From: Thermogemmatispora onikobensis
GTDB taxonomy: Bacteria; Chloroflexota; Ktedonobacteria; Ktedonobacterales; Ktedonobacteraceae
Length of the DNA stretch: 64,000 bases
NCBI RefSeq assembly: GCF_001748285.1
Contig: NZ_BDGT01000012.1
Coordinates: forward strand, 45,800 to 109,799
Reading direction: 5' to 3'
Shown here: piece after piece, positions 7,894 through 16,248 of the stretch
Layout of the letters: the number at the start of each line of letters is the position of its first letter
Numbering within the stretch: position 1 is the first letter of the stretch
Program-made: the position numbers and the translations under genes
The notes under the pieces: generated by a model
Told to the model about the DNA's origin: nothing
The model's input: the letters and a program-made list of their open reading frames with translations, nothing else
Database searches by the model: none

Positions 7894-9129
7894 ATGCAAC
7901 AGGAGCTAGAAACGCGCTATACCATCGAAGAAGGCCAGGTAACCGAGAGCGGTCAGCGCCAGGATACCATGACCATCAATATGGGGCCGCAGCACCCGAG
8001 TACCCACGGGGTGCTCCGCCTGCTGCTGACCATCGAGGGCGAGACCGTGGTCAAGGCCGAGCCGGACATCGGCTATCTGCATACCGGCATCGAGAAGACC
8101 GCTGAGTCGAAGTCCTATCATCAGGCGCTGGTGCTGACGGACCGCATGGACTATCTGGCCCCGCTGTGCAATAACCTGGGCTATGCGCTGGCGGTGGAGA
8201 AGTTGCTGGGGATCGAAGACGAGATCACCGATAAAATTAAATATGCGCGAATACTGCTGGCCGAGCTGCAGCGCATCGCCAGCCACCTGGTCTGGCTGGG
8301 CACGAGCGCGCTCGACCTGGGAGCGATGAGCGTCTTCCTCTACTGCTTCCGCGAGCGCGAGATGATCCTGGATGTCTTCGAGTACGTCTCAGGCGTGCGC
8401 ATGATGACCAGCTATATCTGTCCCGGTGGCCTGCAGGCTGACCTGCCCCGTGGCTTCGACGAGAAGGTGCGTGCCTTCACGCGCGTCTTCCCCGATCGCC
8501 TGGCCGAGTACCACGACCTGTTGACCAACAACCCGCTCTGGCTGGAGCGCACCAGGGGGGTGGCGATACTCAGCAAGGAGGATGCCATTGCCTATGCTAC
8601 CAGTGGTCCGACCCTGCGCGGCAGCGGCATCGCCTGGGACATTCGCAAAGCCTTCCCCTACAGTGGCTACGAGCAGTTCGACTTTGAGATCCCGGTCGGC
8701 AGCAACGGCGACGTTTACGACCGCTACATGGTGCGCATGCTGGAGATGGAGCAGAGCCTGCGCATCGTCAATCAGGCGCTCGATGGCATGCCGCCCGGTC
8801 GCTATCGTGTGGCCAATCCCAAGGTAGCGCCGCCGCCCAAGTGGCAGATCACTGGCAGCATGGAGGCCTTGATCCACCACTTCAAGCTCTACACCGAGGG
8901 CTATCGTCCGCCCGCCGGCGAGGTCTATGTGCGCACGGAGTCGCCCAAGGGCGAGCTGGGCTTCTTTATCGTCAGCGACGGCTCCGCCCGACCCTACCGC
9001 ATGCACGTGCGCGCGCCGTCCTTTGCGAATCTGCAGGCGCTGCCGAAGATGATCCAGGGAAACCTGCTCTCGGACGTAGTGGCCGCTATCGGGAGCATCG
9101 ATATTGTGCTCGGTGAGGTTGATCGATGA
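7894..9129 (+). CDS. nuoD: NADH-quinone oxidoreductase subunit D
   Basis: 411-aa 49-kDa-type subunit, which with NuoB forms the quinone-binding pocket. The motif NMGPQHPSTHG that lines the pocket is near residue 30; the rest follows the family to the C-terminal GEVDR. ATG 7894 (MQQELE...) is chosen over an upstream in-frame start at 7852 because GAGGG lies just ahead and no conserved residue precedes it. Ends in an ATGA overlap with nuoE. Confidence 0.95.
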   Translation: MQQELETRYTIEEGQVTESGQRQDTMTINMGPQHPSTHGVLRLLLTIEGETVVKAEPDIGYLHTGIEKTAESKSYHQALVLTDRMDYLAPLCNNLGYALAVEKLLGIEDEITDKIKYARILLAELQRIASHLVWLGTSALDLGAMSVFLYCFREREMILDVFEYVSGVRMMTSYICPGGLQADLPRGFDEKVRAFTRVFPDRLAEYHDLLTNNPLWLERTRGVAILSKEDAIAYATSGPTLRGSGIAWDIRKAFPYSGYEQFDFEIPVGSNGDVYDRYMVRMLEMEQSLRIVNQALDGMPPGRYRVANPKVAPPPKWQITGSMEALIHHFKLYTEGYRPPAGEVYVRTESPKGELGFFIVSDGSARPYRMHVRAPSFANLQALPKMIQGNLLSDVVAAIGSIDIVLGEVDR

Positions 9130-9650
9130 TTTCAGAACAGGCGAAGCAGCGCATGCGCGAGCTGGCAGCTCGCTATCCGGTGGCCCGCTCCGCCGTGATG
9201 CCGGCCCTCTACATTGCGCAGGCGGAGGAAGGCTACGTCTCCCGCGCGGCGCTGGAGGCGGTGGCGGAGGTCTTGAATATGACGGTCGACGATGTCGAGA
9301 GCGTCGCCACCTTTTATACGATGTACTATCAGCGCCCGCCCGGCAAGAAGGTGATCAAAGTCTGCAATAGCATTTCATGCTACCTGCGCGGCTGCGACGC
9401 GCTGGTCGAGCAGCTCGAGCGCCGTCTGGGTATCAAGCGGGGCGAGACCAGTCCCGATGGCCGCTATACCCTGTTGACGGTGGAGTGCCTGGCCTCCTGT
9501 GGCACGGCCCCGGTGCTCCAGGTCAACGATGCATTCGTCGAGAATCTGACGCCTGAGCTGGTCGATCGCCTGGTGGATCAGTGGGAAGCTGAGTTTCAGG
9601 CTGAGGGCCAGAGCCAGGGCCGGAGCCCGGCAGGCGCCGGAGGCTGCTGA
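9126..9650 (+). CDS. nuoE: NADH-quinone oxidoreductase subunit E
   Basis: 174-aa thioredoxin-like 24-kDa subunit with a [2Fe-2S] cluster. The four ligands are seen as CNSISC and, ~40 residues later, CLASC. Part of the NADH dehydrogenase module with NuoF and NuoG. Starts inside the nuoD stop (ATGA). A Gln/Gly/Ala-rich tail of ~20 residues follows the domain. Confidence 0.94.
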   Translation: MISEQAKQRMRELAARYPVARSAVMPALYIAQAEEGYVSRAALEAVAEVLNMTVDDVESVATFYTMYYQRPPGKKVIKVCNSISCYLRGCDALVEQLERRLGIKRGETSPDGRYTLLTVECLASCGTAPVLQVNDAFVENLTPELVDRLVDQWEAEFQAEGQSQGRSPAGAGGC

Positions 9651-9698
9651 CTGACCTGCCTGCTGGCCTATGTTGTGCTGGAGTGAAGGAAGCGTGTT

Positions 9699-10997
9699 AT
9701 GCCAGAGCTGATTATCACGAAAAATATCGATGTGCCTGGAATCGATCGCCTGGATGTCTACCGCCAGCATGGCGGCTATGAAGCCCTGGAGAAGGCGCTG
9801 CGCGAGTACCAGCCGGAGGAGATCGTCGAGCTGGTCAAGAAGTCTGGCCTGCGCGGACGCGGCGGGGCTGGTTTCCCAACCGGCATGAAGTGGGGCTTTC
9901 TGGCCAAGAACGAGCCGCGCTATTTGTGCTGCAACTGCGATGAAAGCGAGCCGGGCACCTTCAAGGATCGCATGCTGATGGAGAAGAATCCTCATCAGCT
10001 GGTCGAGGGGGTGATCATTACCAGCTACGCCTGCCGCGTCTCGACGGCCTTTATCTATGTGCGCGGCGAGCTGGCCTACGCCGCCCGCCAGGTGCAGCGG
10101 GCGGTCGATGAAGCCTATGCCGCTGGCTACATCGGCAAGAATATTCTGGGCAGCGGCTATAGCCTGGACGTGATCGTCCACCGCGGAGCTGGAGCCTATA
10201 TCTGTGGCGAGGAGAGCGCCCTGATGGAGTCGCTGGAAGGGCGCCGTGGCTACCCACGCCTCAAGCCGCCCTTCCCGGCAGCGGTCGGCCTCTACGGCGG
10301 GCCGACGGTCATCAATAACTGTGAGACGCTCTCGACAGTGCCCGCCATTGTGCGCAACGGGGCCGACTGGTACGCCTCCTTCGGCACGGAGAAGAGCAAG
10401 GGGACGCGCATCTTCTGCTTGAGCGGCCATGTCAAGAAGCCGGGCAACTATGAGCTGCCCCTGGGGACGCCCCTGCGCACCCTGATCTACGACGAGCAGT
10501 ACGGCGGTGGTATCCTCGGCGACAAGCAGCTCAAGGCAGTGATCCCCGGCGGCTCCTCGACCTTCATCCTGGGGGCGGATAAGATCGATACTCCTCTGGA
10601 CTTCGAGTCGGTGGCGGCGGCTGGCTCAATGCTCGGCTCCGGCGGCGTCATCGTGATGCATGAGGATACCTGCATCGTCGATGCCGTTCTGCGGATGACC
10701 GAGTTCTATCGCGATGAGTCCTGTGGAAAGTGCACGCCCTGCCGTGAGGGCACCTATTGGCTGGTGCAGCTGTTGGAGCGTATCGAGCACGGCCACGGTA
10801 AAATGAGTGATATCAATCTCTTGCTGGATATTTGCGATAATATCAGCGGCAAGTCGTTCTGCCCGCTGGGCGATGCAGCGACCTCTTCGATCACGAGCAG
10901 TATCAAGCTGTTCCGCGAGGAGTACGAATATCACGTGCGCGAGGGATGCTGCATGGTGGGACCAAAGGCGCGCAAGCCGGTTGCCGCCGCGCTCTAG
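9699..10997 (+). CDS. nuoF: NADH-quinone oxidoreductase subunit F (NADH-binding)
   Basis: 432-aa subunit that oxidises NADH with FMN and passes electrons to a [4Fe-4S] cluster. Seen: glycine-rich GRGGAGFPTG for FMN/NADH, NCDESEPGTFKDR, and cluster ligands in ESCGKCTPCREG plus SFCPLGD. Start at ATG 9699 behind GAAGGA. Full length. Confidence 0.95.
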   Translation: MPELIITKNIDVPGIDRLDVYRQHGGYEALEKALREYQPEEIVELVKKSGLRGRGGAGFPTGMKWGFLAKNEPRYLCCNCDESEPGTFKDRMLMEKNPHQLVEGVIITSYACRVSTAFIYVRGELAYAARQVQRAVDEAYAAGYIGKNILGSGYSLDVIVHRGAGAYICGEESALMESLEGRRGYPRLKPPFPAAVGLYGGPTVINNCETLSTVPAIVRNGADWYASFGTEKSKGTRIFCLSGHVKKPGNYELPLGTPLRTLIYDEQYGGGILGDKQLKAVIPGGSSTFILGADKIDTPLDFESVAAAGSMLGSGGVIVMHEDTCIVDAVLRMTEFYRDESCGKCTPCREGTYWLVQLLERIEHGHGKMSDINLLLDICDNISGKSFCPLGDAATSSITSSIKLFREEYEYHVREGCCMVGPKARKPVAAAL

Positions 10998-11056
10998 CCT
11001 GGTGTGGCTGGCGATGGCTGATTGGCGGCGTTCCCGCGTGAAGGATAGAAGAAGCT

Positions 11057-13225
11057 ATGGCTGAAGAGGCAAAAAACGACGGACTTGTCCATCTGACCAT
11101 CGATGGCATCCCGGTGGCCGTACCCCCCGGGACGCTGGTCTGGGCGGCGGCGAAGCAGGCGGGCATCGAGATCCCTATCTATTGTTATCATCCCAAGATG
11201 CCCCCCCTTGGCGCCTGCCGCATGTGCTTTGTCGAGATCGAGAAGATGCCCAAGCCCCCGCAGACGGCCTGCACGACGCCGGTCAGCGAGGGCATGGTCG
11301 TCCATACGAAGACCGAGAAGGTGCTCAAGGCGCGTCGTGGTACACTGGAGTTCCTGCTGATTAACCACCCGCTGGACTGTCCGATCTGTGATAAGGGCGG
11401 CGAGTGCGATCTGCAGGATTTCACCCTGCGCCACGGTCCGGGGGCGACGCGCTTCGATCTGCGCAAGCGTCATTATCCGAAGCCGATTCCGGTCAGCGAC
11501 CGGGTGCTGCTCGATCGCGAGCGTTGCATTCTCTGCCAGCGCTGCACGCGCTTCTGCTCCGAGGTCTCGATGGATAACGGGCTGGTCATGATCAACCGCG
11601 GCTATCGCATGGAGGTTGGTACAGCCCCGGGCGAGGCCTTCGATTCGATCTTCTCAGGCAATACTGTGGAGATCTGCCCGGTCGGCGCCCTGACCTCGGC
11701 GAAATATCGCTTTAAGGGGCGCCCCTGGGAGTTGAAGCGCATCCCGAGTGTCTGCAATAATTGCAGTGTAGGCTGCAACGTGCGCATCGATGTGCGCGTT
11801 GACAAGATCATGCGCCAGATGTCGCGCTGCAACGATGATATTGACGATGGCTGGCTGTGCGACCGCGGGCGCTGGGACTTCGATTATGTCAACGATGCGC
11901 AGCGTCTGCGCACGCCGCTGGTGCGTCGGCAGCCGGGCGGAGTCCTTGAGCCGGCGGGCTGGGGTGAGGCTCTGGGAATGATCGCCGAGCGCCTGCGCAC
12001 TATCAAGGAGCGTTATAGCGCCAGCGCCATCGGCGGGATCGGTTCGACGCGCACCACCAATGAGGAGGCCTATCTCTTCCAGAAGCTGCTGCGCGAGGCT
12101 CTGGGCACGCCCAACGTCGATCACCATCATGGCTTCTTCCCGGGCCTGCGCGATCCGCTCACCGGGCGTCCCTGGATGCTGACGACGGCCATCGCCGACT
12201 TTGAACGAGCCTCGCATATTGTCCTGGTGGCCTCCGATCCTTACGAGCGCCAGCCCATTCTGAACCTGCGTATCAAGAAAGCGCTCAAGGCCGGAGCCAG
12301 GATTTACGTTGTCAACGAAAGCCCGACCGAGCTGGATCGCCTGGCGACGCGAGTCATTCGTCTGCCGCAGCACGGAGCGGGAGCGGCGGCGCGCCTGTTG
12401 TTGGAGGCCGCTCTGCGCCAGGAGGAGCTGCGGAACCCGCGCGAGGAGGTGCGGGCCCGCGTTCTGGGAACGCCCCAGGAGACGCGACAGGCCGAGGCGC
12501 TTTGTGGCGTAGAGGTGGCGGAGGCCCTGCGCGAGCTGGCGCGCGAGATCGCAGCGGCGCCCGCGGCTCTCATTCTCTACGATGAAATGGCGACTCTGGC
12601 CCCCGGCTGTGCCAATCTGGCCCCCGACCTGCAAGCGCTGGCAGTGGTGACTGGCAACATCGACCGCCCTGGCGCCGGGGTGGGACCGCTCTTCGAAGAT
12701 GCCAATTCGCTGGGGGCGCGCGACATGGGCCTGCTGCCCGATAGTCTGCCTGGCTATCGTCCGACCTCGCCGGAGGGCCTGAGTTATCAGGAGATGCTCA
12801 GCAGCGATGCGGTCAAGGCCCTCTACATCATGGGAGCCAATCCGGCCCGCCATCTGACCGATGGCAATCTGCGCCGGGGCAAAGAATTCATCGTCGTCCA
12901 GGAGATCCTGCTGACCGAGACGGCTCAGCAGGCCGATGTGGTCCTGCCGGCCCTGACCTATGCCGAGAAGGACGGCAGCATGACCAATGTCGACCACCAT
13001 GTGCAGGCTATTCGCCGGGCTTTGCGTCCTCTGCCGGGAGCGCGGGCTGACTGGGAGATCCTGATGGACCTGGCGGCCCTGTTGGGCCATCCCTGGCCCT
13101 ATGAGGGACCGGAGGATGTGCTCCTGGAGATTGCCGCTCAGCATCCGCTCTATCGGGGACTGACCTGGGACGGTCTGGGCCTGCAGGGGGTACGCACGGG
13201 CGAAGTGGAGGTGGCCCATGCTTAA
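11057..13225 (+). CDS. nuoG: NADH-quinone oxidoreductase subunit G
   Basis: 722-aa largest peripheral subunit. N-terminal [2Fe-2S] ferredoxin domain (YCYHPKM...CRMCFVEI), the LDCPICDKGGECDLQD segment, a His-Cys3 type site, a [4Fe-4S] motif CILCQRCTRFC, then CNNCSVGCN, the binding site of the N7-type extra cluster found in many bacteria. The rest is a molybdopterin-oxidoreductase-like fold without a cofactor. Ends 8 bp inside nuoH, so the two are translationally coupled. Confidence 0.95.
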   Translation: MAEEAKNDGLVHLTIDGIPVAVPPGTLVWAAAKQAGIEIPIYCYHPKMPPLGACRMCFVEIEKMPKPPQTACTTPVSEGMVVHTKTEKVLKARRGTLEFLLINHPLDCPICDKGGECDLQDFTLRHGPGATRFDLRKRHYPKPIPVSDRVLLDRERCILCQRCTRFCSEVSMDNGLVMINRGYRMEVGTAPGEAFDSIFSGNTVEICPVGALTSAKYRFKGRPWELKRIPSVCNNCSVGCNVRIDVRVDKIMRQMSRCNDDIDDGWLCDRGRWDFDYVNDAQRLRTPLVRRQPGGVLEPAGWGEALGMIAERLRTIKERYSASAIGGIGSTRTTNEEAYLFQKLLREALGTPNVDHHHGFFPGLRDPLTGRPWMLTTAIADFERASHIVLVASDPYERQPILNLRIKKALKAGARIYVVNESPTELDRLATRVIRLPQHGAGAAARLLLEAALRQEELRNPREEVRARVLGTPQETRQAEALCGVEVAEALRELAREIAAAPAALILYDEMATLAPGCANLAPDLQALAVVTGNIDRPGAGVGPLFEDANSLGARDMGLLPDSLPGYRPTSPEGLSYQEMLSSDAVKALYIMGANPARHLTDGNLRRGKEFIVVQEILLTETAQQADVVLPALTYAEKDGSMTNVDHHVQAIRRALRPLPGARADWEILMDLAALLGHPWPYEGPEDVLLEIAAQHPLYRGLTWDGLGLQGVRTGEVEVAHA

Positions 13226-14483
13226 TGATACCTGGCTGCTGGTGATCGCCTCGCTTGTCAAGAGTGCCATTCTAATCGTCATCCTGTTGACGATCTTTGC
13301 CTACATGACCTGGATCGAGCGGCGCGTGGTGGCGCGCATTCAGGGCCGCCTGGGGCCGAATCGCGCCGGCCCTTTTGGGGCCTTGCAGCCGCTGGCTGAC
13401 GCCATCAAGATGGCCTTCAAAGAGCAGATTATCCCGGCCCAGGCGTACAAAGTCATCTATCTGATCGCGCCGGTGATCTCGGTCGTGGTGGCCCTCAGCG
13501 CTTTCGCCGTGGTGCCGATCGGCAATAGCTGGACGCCAGGCCACCCAAGCGTCTGGGACCCGTGGGTTGGCGATATCAACGTTGGCCTGCTCTGGATTCT
13601 CTCGATCTCGTCGCTGGCCGTTTATGGCATCGTGCTCGGCGGCTGGTCCTCGGGCAACCGCTATTCGCTGCTCGGCTCGCTGCGCAGCGCGGCTCAGATG
13701 ATTTCCTATGAGACCAGCCTGGGGCTTGCCCTCAGTGGTACACTGATGTGGGCCGGCACCCTGAGCATGGTCAGCATCGTCCACCAGCAGACGCTGCAGG
13801 GTCAGGGAATCTGGTTTATTGTGGCTCAGCCCCTCGGCTTCCTGATCTACATCATTGCCGCCGTGGCTGAGGTCAACCGCGCCCCGTTCGATCTGCCGGA
13901 GGCCGAGCAGGAGCTGACCGCCGGCTACCTGACGGAGTACAGCGGTCTGCGCTGGAGCCTCTATCAGATGGCCGAGTACATCAATATGGTCACGGTCAGC
14001 TCGGTGGCGACGACCCTCTTCTTTGGGGGCTGGAGCTTCTTCGGGCTGGAACGCATCCCAGTGCTGTCGATCGTGATCTTCGCGGTCAAAGTGGCCTTTT
14101 TCCTCTTCCTCTTTATCTGGTTGCGTGCCACGCTGCCGCGCATCCGCTACGACCGTTTGATGCGCCTGGGCTGGCAATTCCTGCTGCCGCTGGCGGTCCT
14201 GAACGCGGTAGTGACTGCGACCTGCGTGGCCCTGGGTCTGCCGTGGTGGGTCAACGGCCTGATCGGGCTGGTGATCATTGGGGCGGTCCTGGCTATTACC
14301 TGGCTGCGCAGTCGCCAGACGCGCTTTGCTGTCAGCAAAGCTGGCGCCGAGCTTTTGCCGCCCTCGGTGCGCCTGGTGAAGACGATCGAGCCAGAGCTGG
14401 GGCTGGTCAACGGCGGTGAGGCTGCCGTGGCGGGCATTGAGAGACAGCAGGCCCTCTTGCAGGATGGCCGCGTCCAGGTCTGA
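13218..14483 (+). CDS. nuoH: NADH-quinone oxidoreductase subunit H
   Basis: 421-aa membrane subunit that contacts the peripheral arm and completes the quinone chamber. Conserved blocks ERRVVARIQGRLGPNR, GPFGALQPLADAIK and EVNRAPFDLPEAEQEL (the acidic loop of the E-channel) are visible; about eight membrane segments. About 60-80 residues longer than the E. coli protein, mostly in a polar C-terminal tail (FAVSKAGAELLPPSVRLV... onward) that does not look membrane-embedded. Confidence 0.94.
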   Translation: MLNDTWLLVIASLVKSAILIVILLTIFAYMTWIERRVVARIQGRLGPNRAGPFGALQPLADAIKMAFKEQIIPAQAYKVIYLIAPVISVVVALSAFAVVPIGNSWTPGHPSVWDPWVGDINVGLLWILSISSLAVYGIVLGGWSSGNRYSLLGSLRSAAQMISYETSLGLALSGTLMWAGTLSMVSIVHQQTLQGQGIWFIVAQPLGFLIYIIAAVAEVNRAPFDLPEAEQELTAGYLTEYSGLRWSLYQMAEYINMVTVSSVATTLFFGGWSFFGLERIPVLSIVIFAVKVAFFLFLFIWLRATLPRIRYDRLMRLGWQFLLPLAVLNAVVTATCVALGLPWWVNGLIGLVIIGAVLAITWLRSRQTRFAVSKAGAELLPPSVRLVKTIEPELGLVNGGEAAVAGIERQQALLQDGRVQV

Positions 14484-14552
14484 GGCGAGGCGGTGAGCAG
14501 TCGGCCAAGGCTGCTGAAAGCACAGGAAAAGAGGACGAACGCCGGAGTTCAA

Positions 14553-14632
14553 GAGCTGCCAGACCTGAAGGAAGAGAGTGGGCGTGTGAAGAAGTGAAAA
14601 GGAGGCGGAAGAGGAGAGGAGTCTGGCAGCTC
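14553..14632 (+). other. 12-bp perfect inverted repeat in nuoH-nuoI spacer
   Basis: GAGCTGCCAGAC (14553-14564) and GTCTGGCAGCTC (14621-14632) around a 56-nt purine-rich loop, inside the 225-bp spacer between nuoH and nuoI. No T-run follows, so it does not look like a terminator; an mRNA processing or stabilising stem is more likely. Confidence 0.55.
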
Positions 14633-14708
14633 CTTCGAAGCCTGCGAGCGAGAGTGAGAGAGTGAAGAGACGAGGCAAACACGTCTCACGGAGGCAGCGA
14701 GAGAAATC

Positions 14709-15359
14709 ATGTCTCTAGATATTCTCAAAGGGTTAGCCACTACCCTCAAAAATATGGGGCGTAAGCCGACCACAGTCTCCTTCCCGGAGCAGGAGCGCGA
14801 GCTGCCGCCGCGCTTTCGCGGGCGCCACGTCTTGCACCGCTATCCCAACGGGCTGGAGCGCTGTGTCGGGTGCTTCCTCTGTGCGGGCGCCTGTCCCGCT
14901 GATGCCATCTATATCGAGGCGGAAGAGAACACCGAAGAGCATCGCGTCTCGCCGGGCGAGCGCTATGCAAAAGTGTTTGACGTCAACCTGCTGCGCTGCA
15001 TCTTCTGTGGCTATTGCGAAGCCGCCTGTCCGACCGGGGCTATCACTTTGGAGCGGGAATACAAGCTGGCGGCCTACTATCCCGAGGATATGGTGTACCA
15101 CAAGGAGCAGCTGCTGGAGCCACCTGGGCAAGCGACAGTGGGTTCAGCGGCCTATTGGTTTGATCCGCCGCCGCTTGCAGAAGAGGCCCCGCAGCCGGTA
15201 CCGCAGGAGGCCCGTGTCTTTGACGGCCTGGAGGCCAGCGCGGCAGCGGTGGGCCTGGGCGATGCCCAAAAGCAACCGGAGGTTCTGCTACGCAACGAGG
15301 AGCAGGACGAGGATCGGCGCAAGTTTTTGCAGGCCGACGAGGAGGGCAGACAAGCATGA
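14709..15359 (+). CDS. nuoI: NADH-quinone oxidoreductase subunit I
   Basis: 216-aa subunit with two [4Fe-4S] clusters (N6a and N6b): CVGCFLCAGACPADAI and CIFCGYCEAACPTGAI. It links the wire of clusters to NuoB. The ferredoxin core ends near residue 140; the remaining ~75 residues are a Pro/Glu/Gln-rich tail not present in the classical protein. Its last codons overlap the nuoJ start (ATGA). Confidence 0.94.
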   Translation: MSLDILKGLATTLKNMGRKPTTVSFPEQERELPPRFRGRHVLHRYPNGLERCVGCFLCAGACPADAIYIEAEENTEEHRVSPGERYAKVFDVNLLRCIFCGYCEAACPTGAITLEREYKLAAYYPEDMVYHKEQLLEPPGQATVGSAAYWFDPPPLAEEAPQPVPQEARVFDGLEASAAAVGLGDAQKQPEVLLRNEEQDEDRRKFLQADEEGRQA

Positions 15360-15892
15360 GCGGGGTAGCGCTGATCATCTCCTTTTTTGTGCTGGCCGTG
15401 GCGAGCGTGGCCTCGGCCCTGGGTGTGATTCTCTTTCGCAACGCGGTTCATAGTGCCCTGAGCCTGATTTTGACCCTGCTCTTTCTGGCCATGTTCTATC
15501 TGCAGCTCGGGGCCATGTTTATTGCCATTGTACAGATCTTGATCTATGCCGGCGCCATTATGGTGCTCTTCCTCTTCGTCGTGACGATGCTGGCCGCTGA
15601 CCCGCGTGATCCCGATCTTCAGGACCGGCTGCCATGGCAGCGGGGGGTAGCGGTGGTGCTGGGGCTGGTCCTGGTGGGAGCCCTGAGCTATCTGCTGCTC
15701 AGCGGTACGCCGCTCAACGAGGCAGCGCGCGCGCATGGCGCTGACGCGCTCTCGCAGGTGGTGGCTCAGCAGGGCAACATTCAAGCCTTCGGCCAGGCGC
15801 TCTTCCACGGCTTCTCGTTCGCCTTCGAGGTGACCAGTCTGGTCATCGTGGTGGCGATCCTGGGGGCTCTGGTCCTTGGGCGCAAAGCCTGA
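15356..15892 (+). CDS. nuoJ: NADH-quinone oxidoreductase subunit J
   Basis: 178-aa membrane-arm subunit with five hydrophobic segments. The pi-bulge-bearing third helix region ([20 protein letters not shown]) is well conserved. Start overlaps the nuoI stop. Confidence 0.93.
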   Translation: MSGVALIISFFVLAVASVASALGVILFRNAVHSALSLILTLLFLAMFYLQLGAMFIAIVQILIYAGAIMVLFLFVVTMLAADPRDPDLQDRLPWQRGVAVVLGLVLVGALSYLLLSGTPLNEAARAHGADALSQVVAQQGNIQAFGQALFHGFSFAFEVTSLVIVVAILGALVLGRKA

Positions 15893-15935
15893 TGAGGAGA
15901 GAAGAAGGCGCGGCGCGGCGAGGAGGCTGACAACC

Positions 15936-16244
15936 ATGACAACGATACCGGTATCCTGGTATCTGATTGTGAGCGCATTGCTCTTCACCATTGGCACCAT
16001 TGGCGTTCTGGTGCGGCGCAATCCGCTCATTATCTTTATGTCAATTGAACTTATGCTTAACGCGGTCAATCTGGCCTTTGTCACGCTCTCAAGCTATCTG
16101 GATTCGGCGGATGGCCAGGTCTTTGTCTTCCTGGTGCTCACGGTGGCCGCCGCCGAGGTGGTGGTCGGGCTGGCGATCATCGTCTCGATCTTCCGAACAC
16201 GGCGTAATATCGACGTGGACGAGATGAACCTGTTGCGAGGGTAA
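15936..16244 (+). CDS. nuoK: NADH-quinone oxidoreductase subunit K
   Basis: 102-aa subunit with three membrane helices and the buried acidic residues of the proton path ([11 protein letters not shown] and [11 protein letters not shown]). Start at ATG 15936, preceded by GAGGAGG; an in-frame upstream start would add ~20 charged residues. 4 bp before nuoL. Confidence 0.94.
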   Translation: MTTIPVSWYLIVSALLFTIGTIGVLVRRNPLIIFMSIELMLNAVNLAFVTLSSYLDSADGQVFVFLVLTVAAAEVVVGLAIIVSIFRTRRNIDVDEMNLLRG

Positions 16245-16248
16245 CGCA

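Noticed and set aside
11654..13282. 542-codon open frame opposite nuoG
   Set aside because: Antisense shadow of nuoG.
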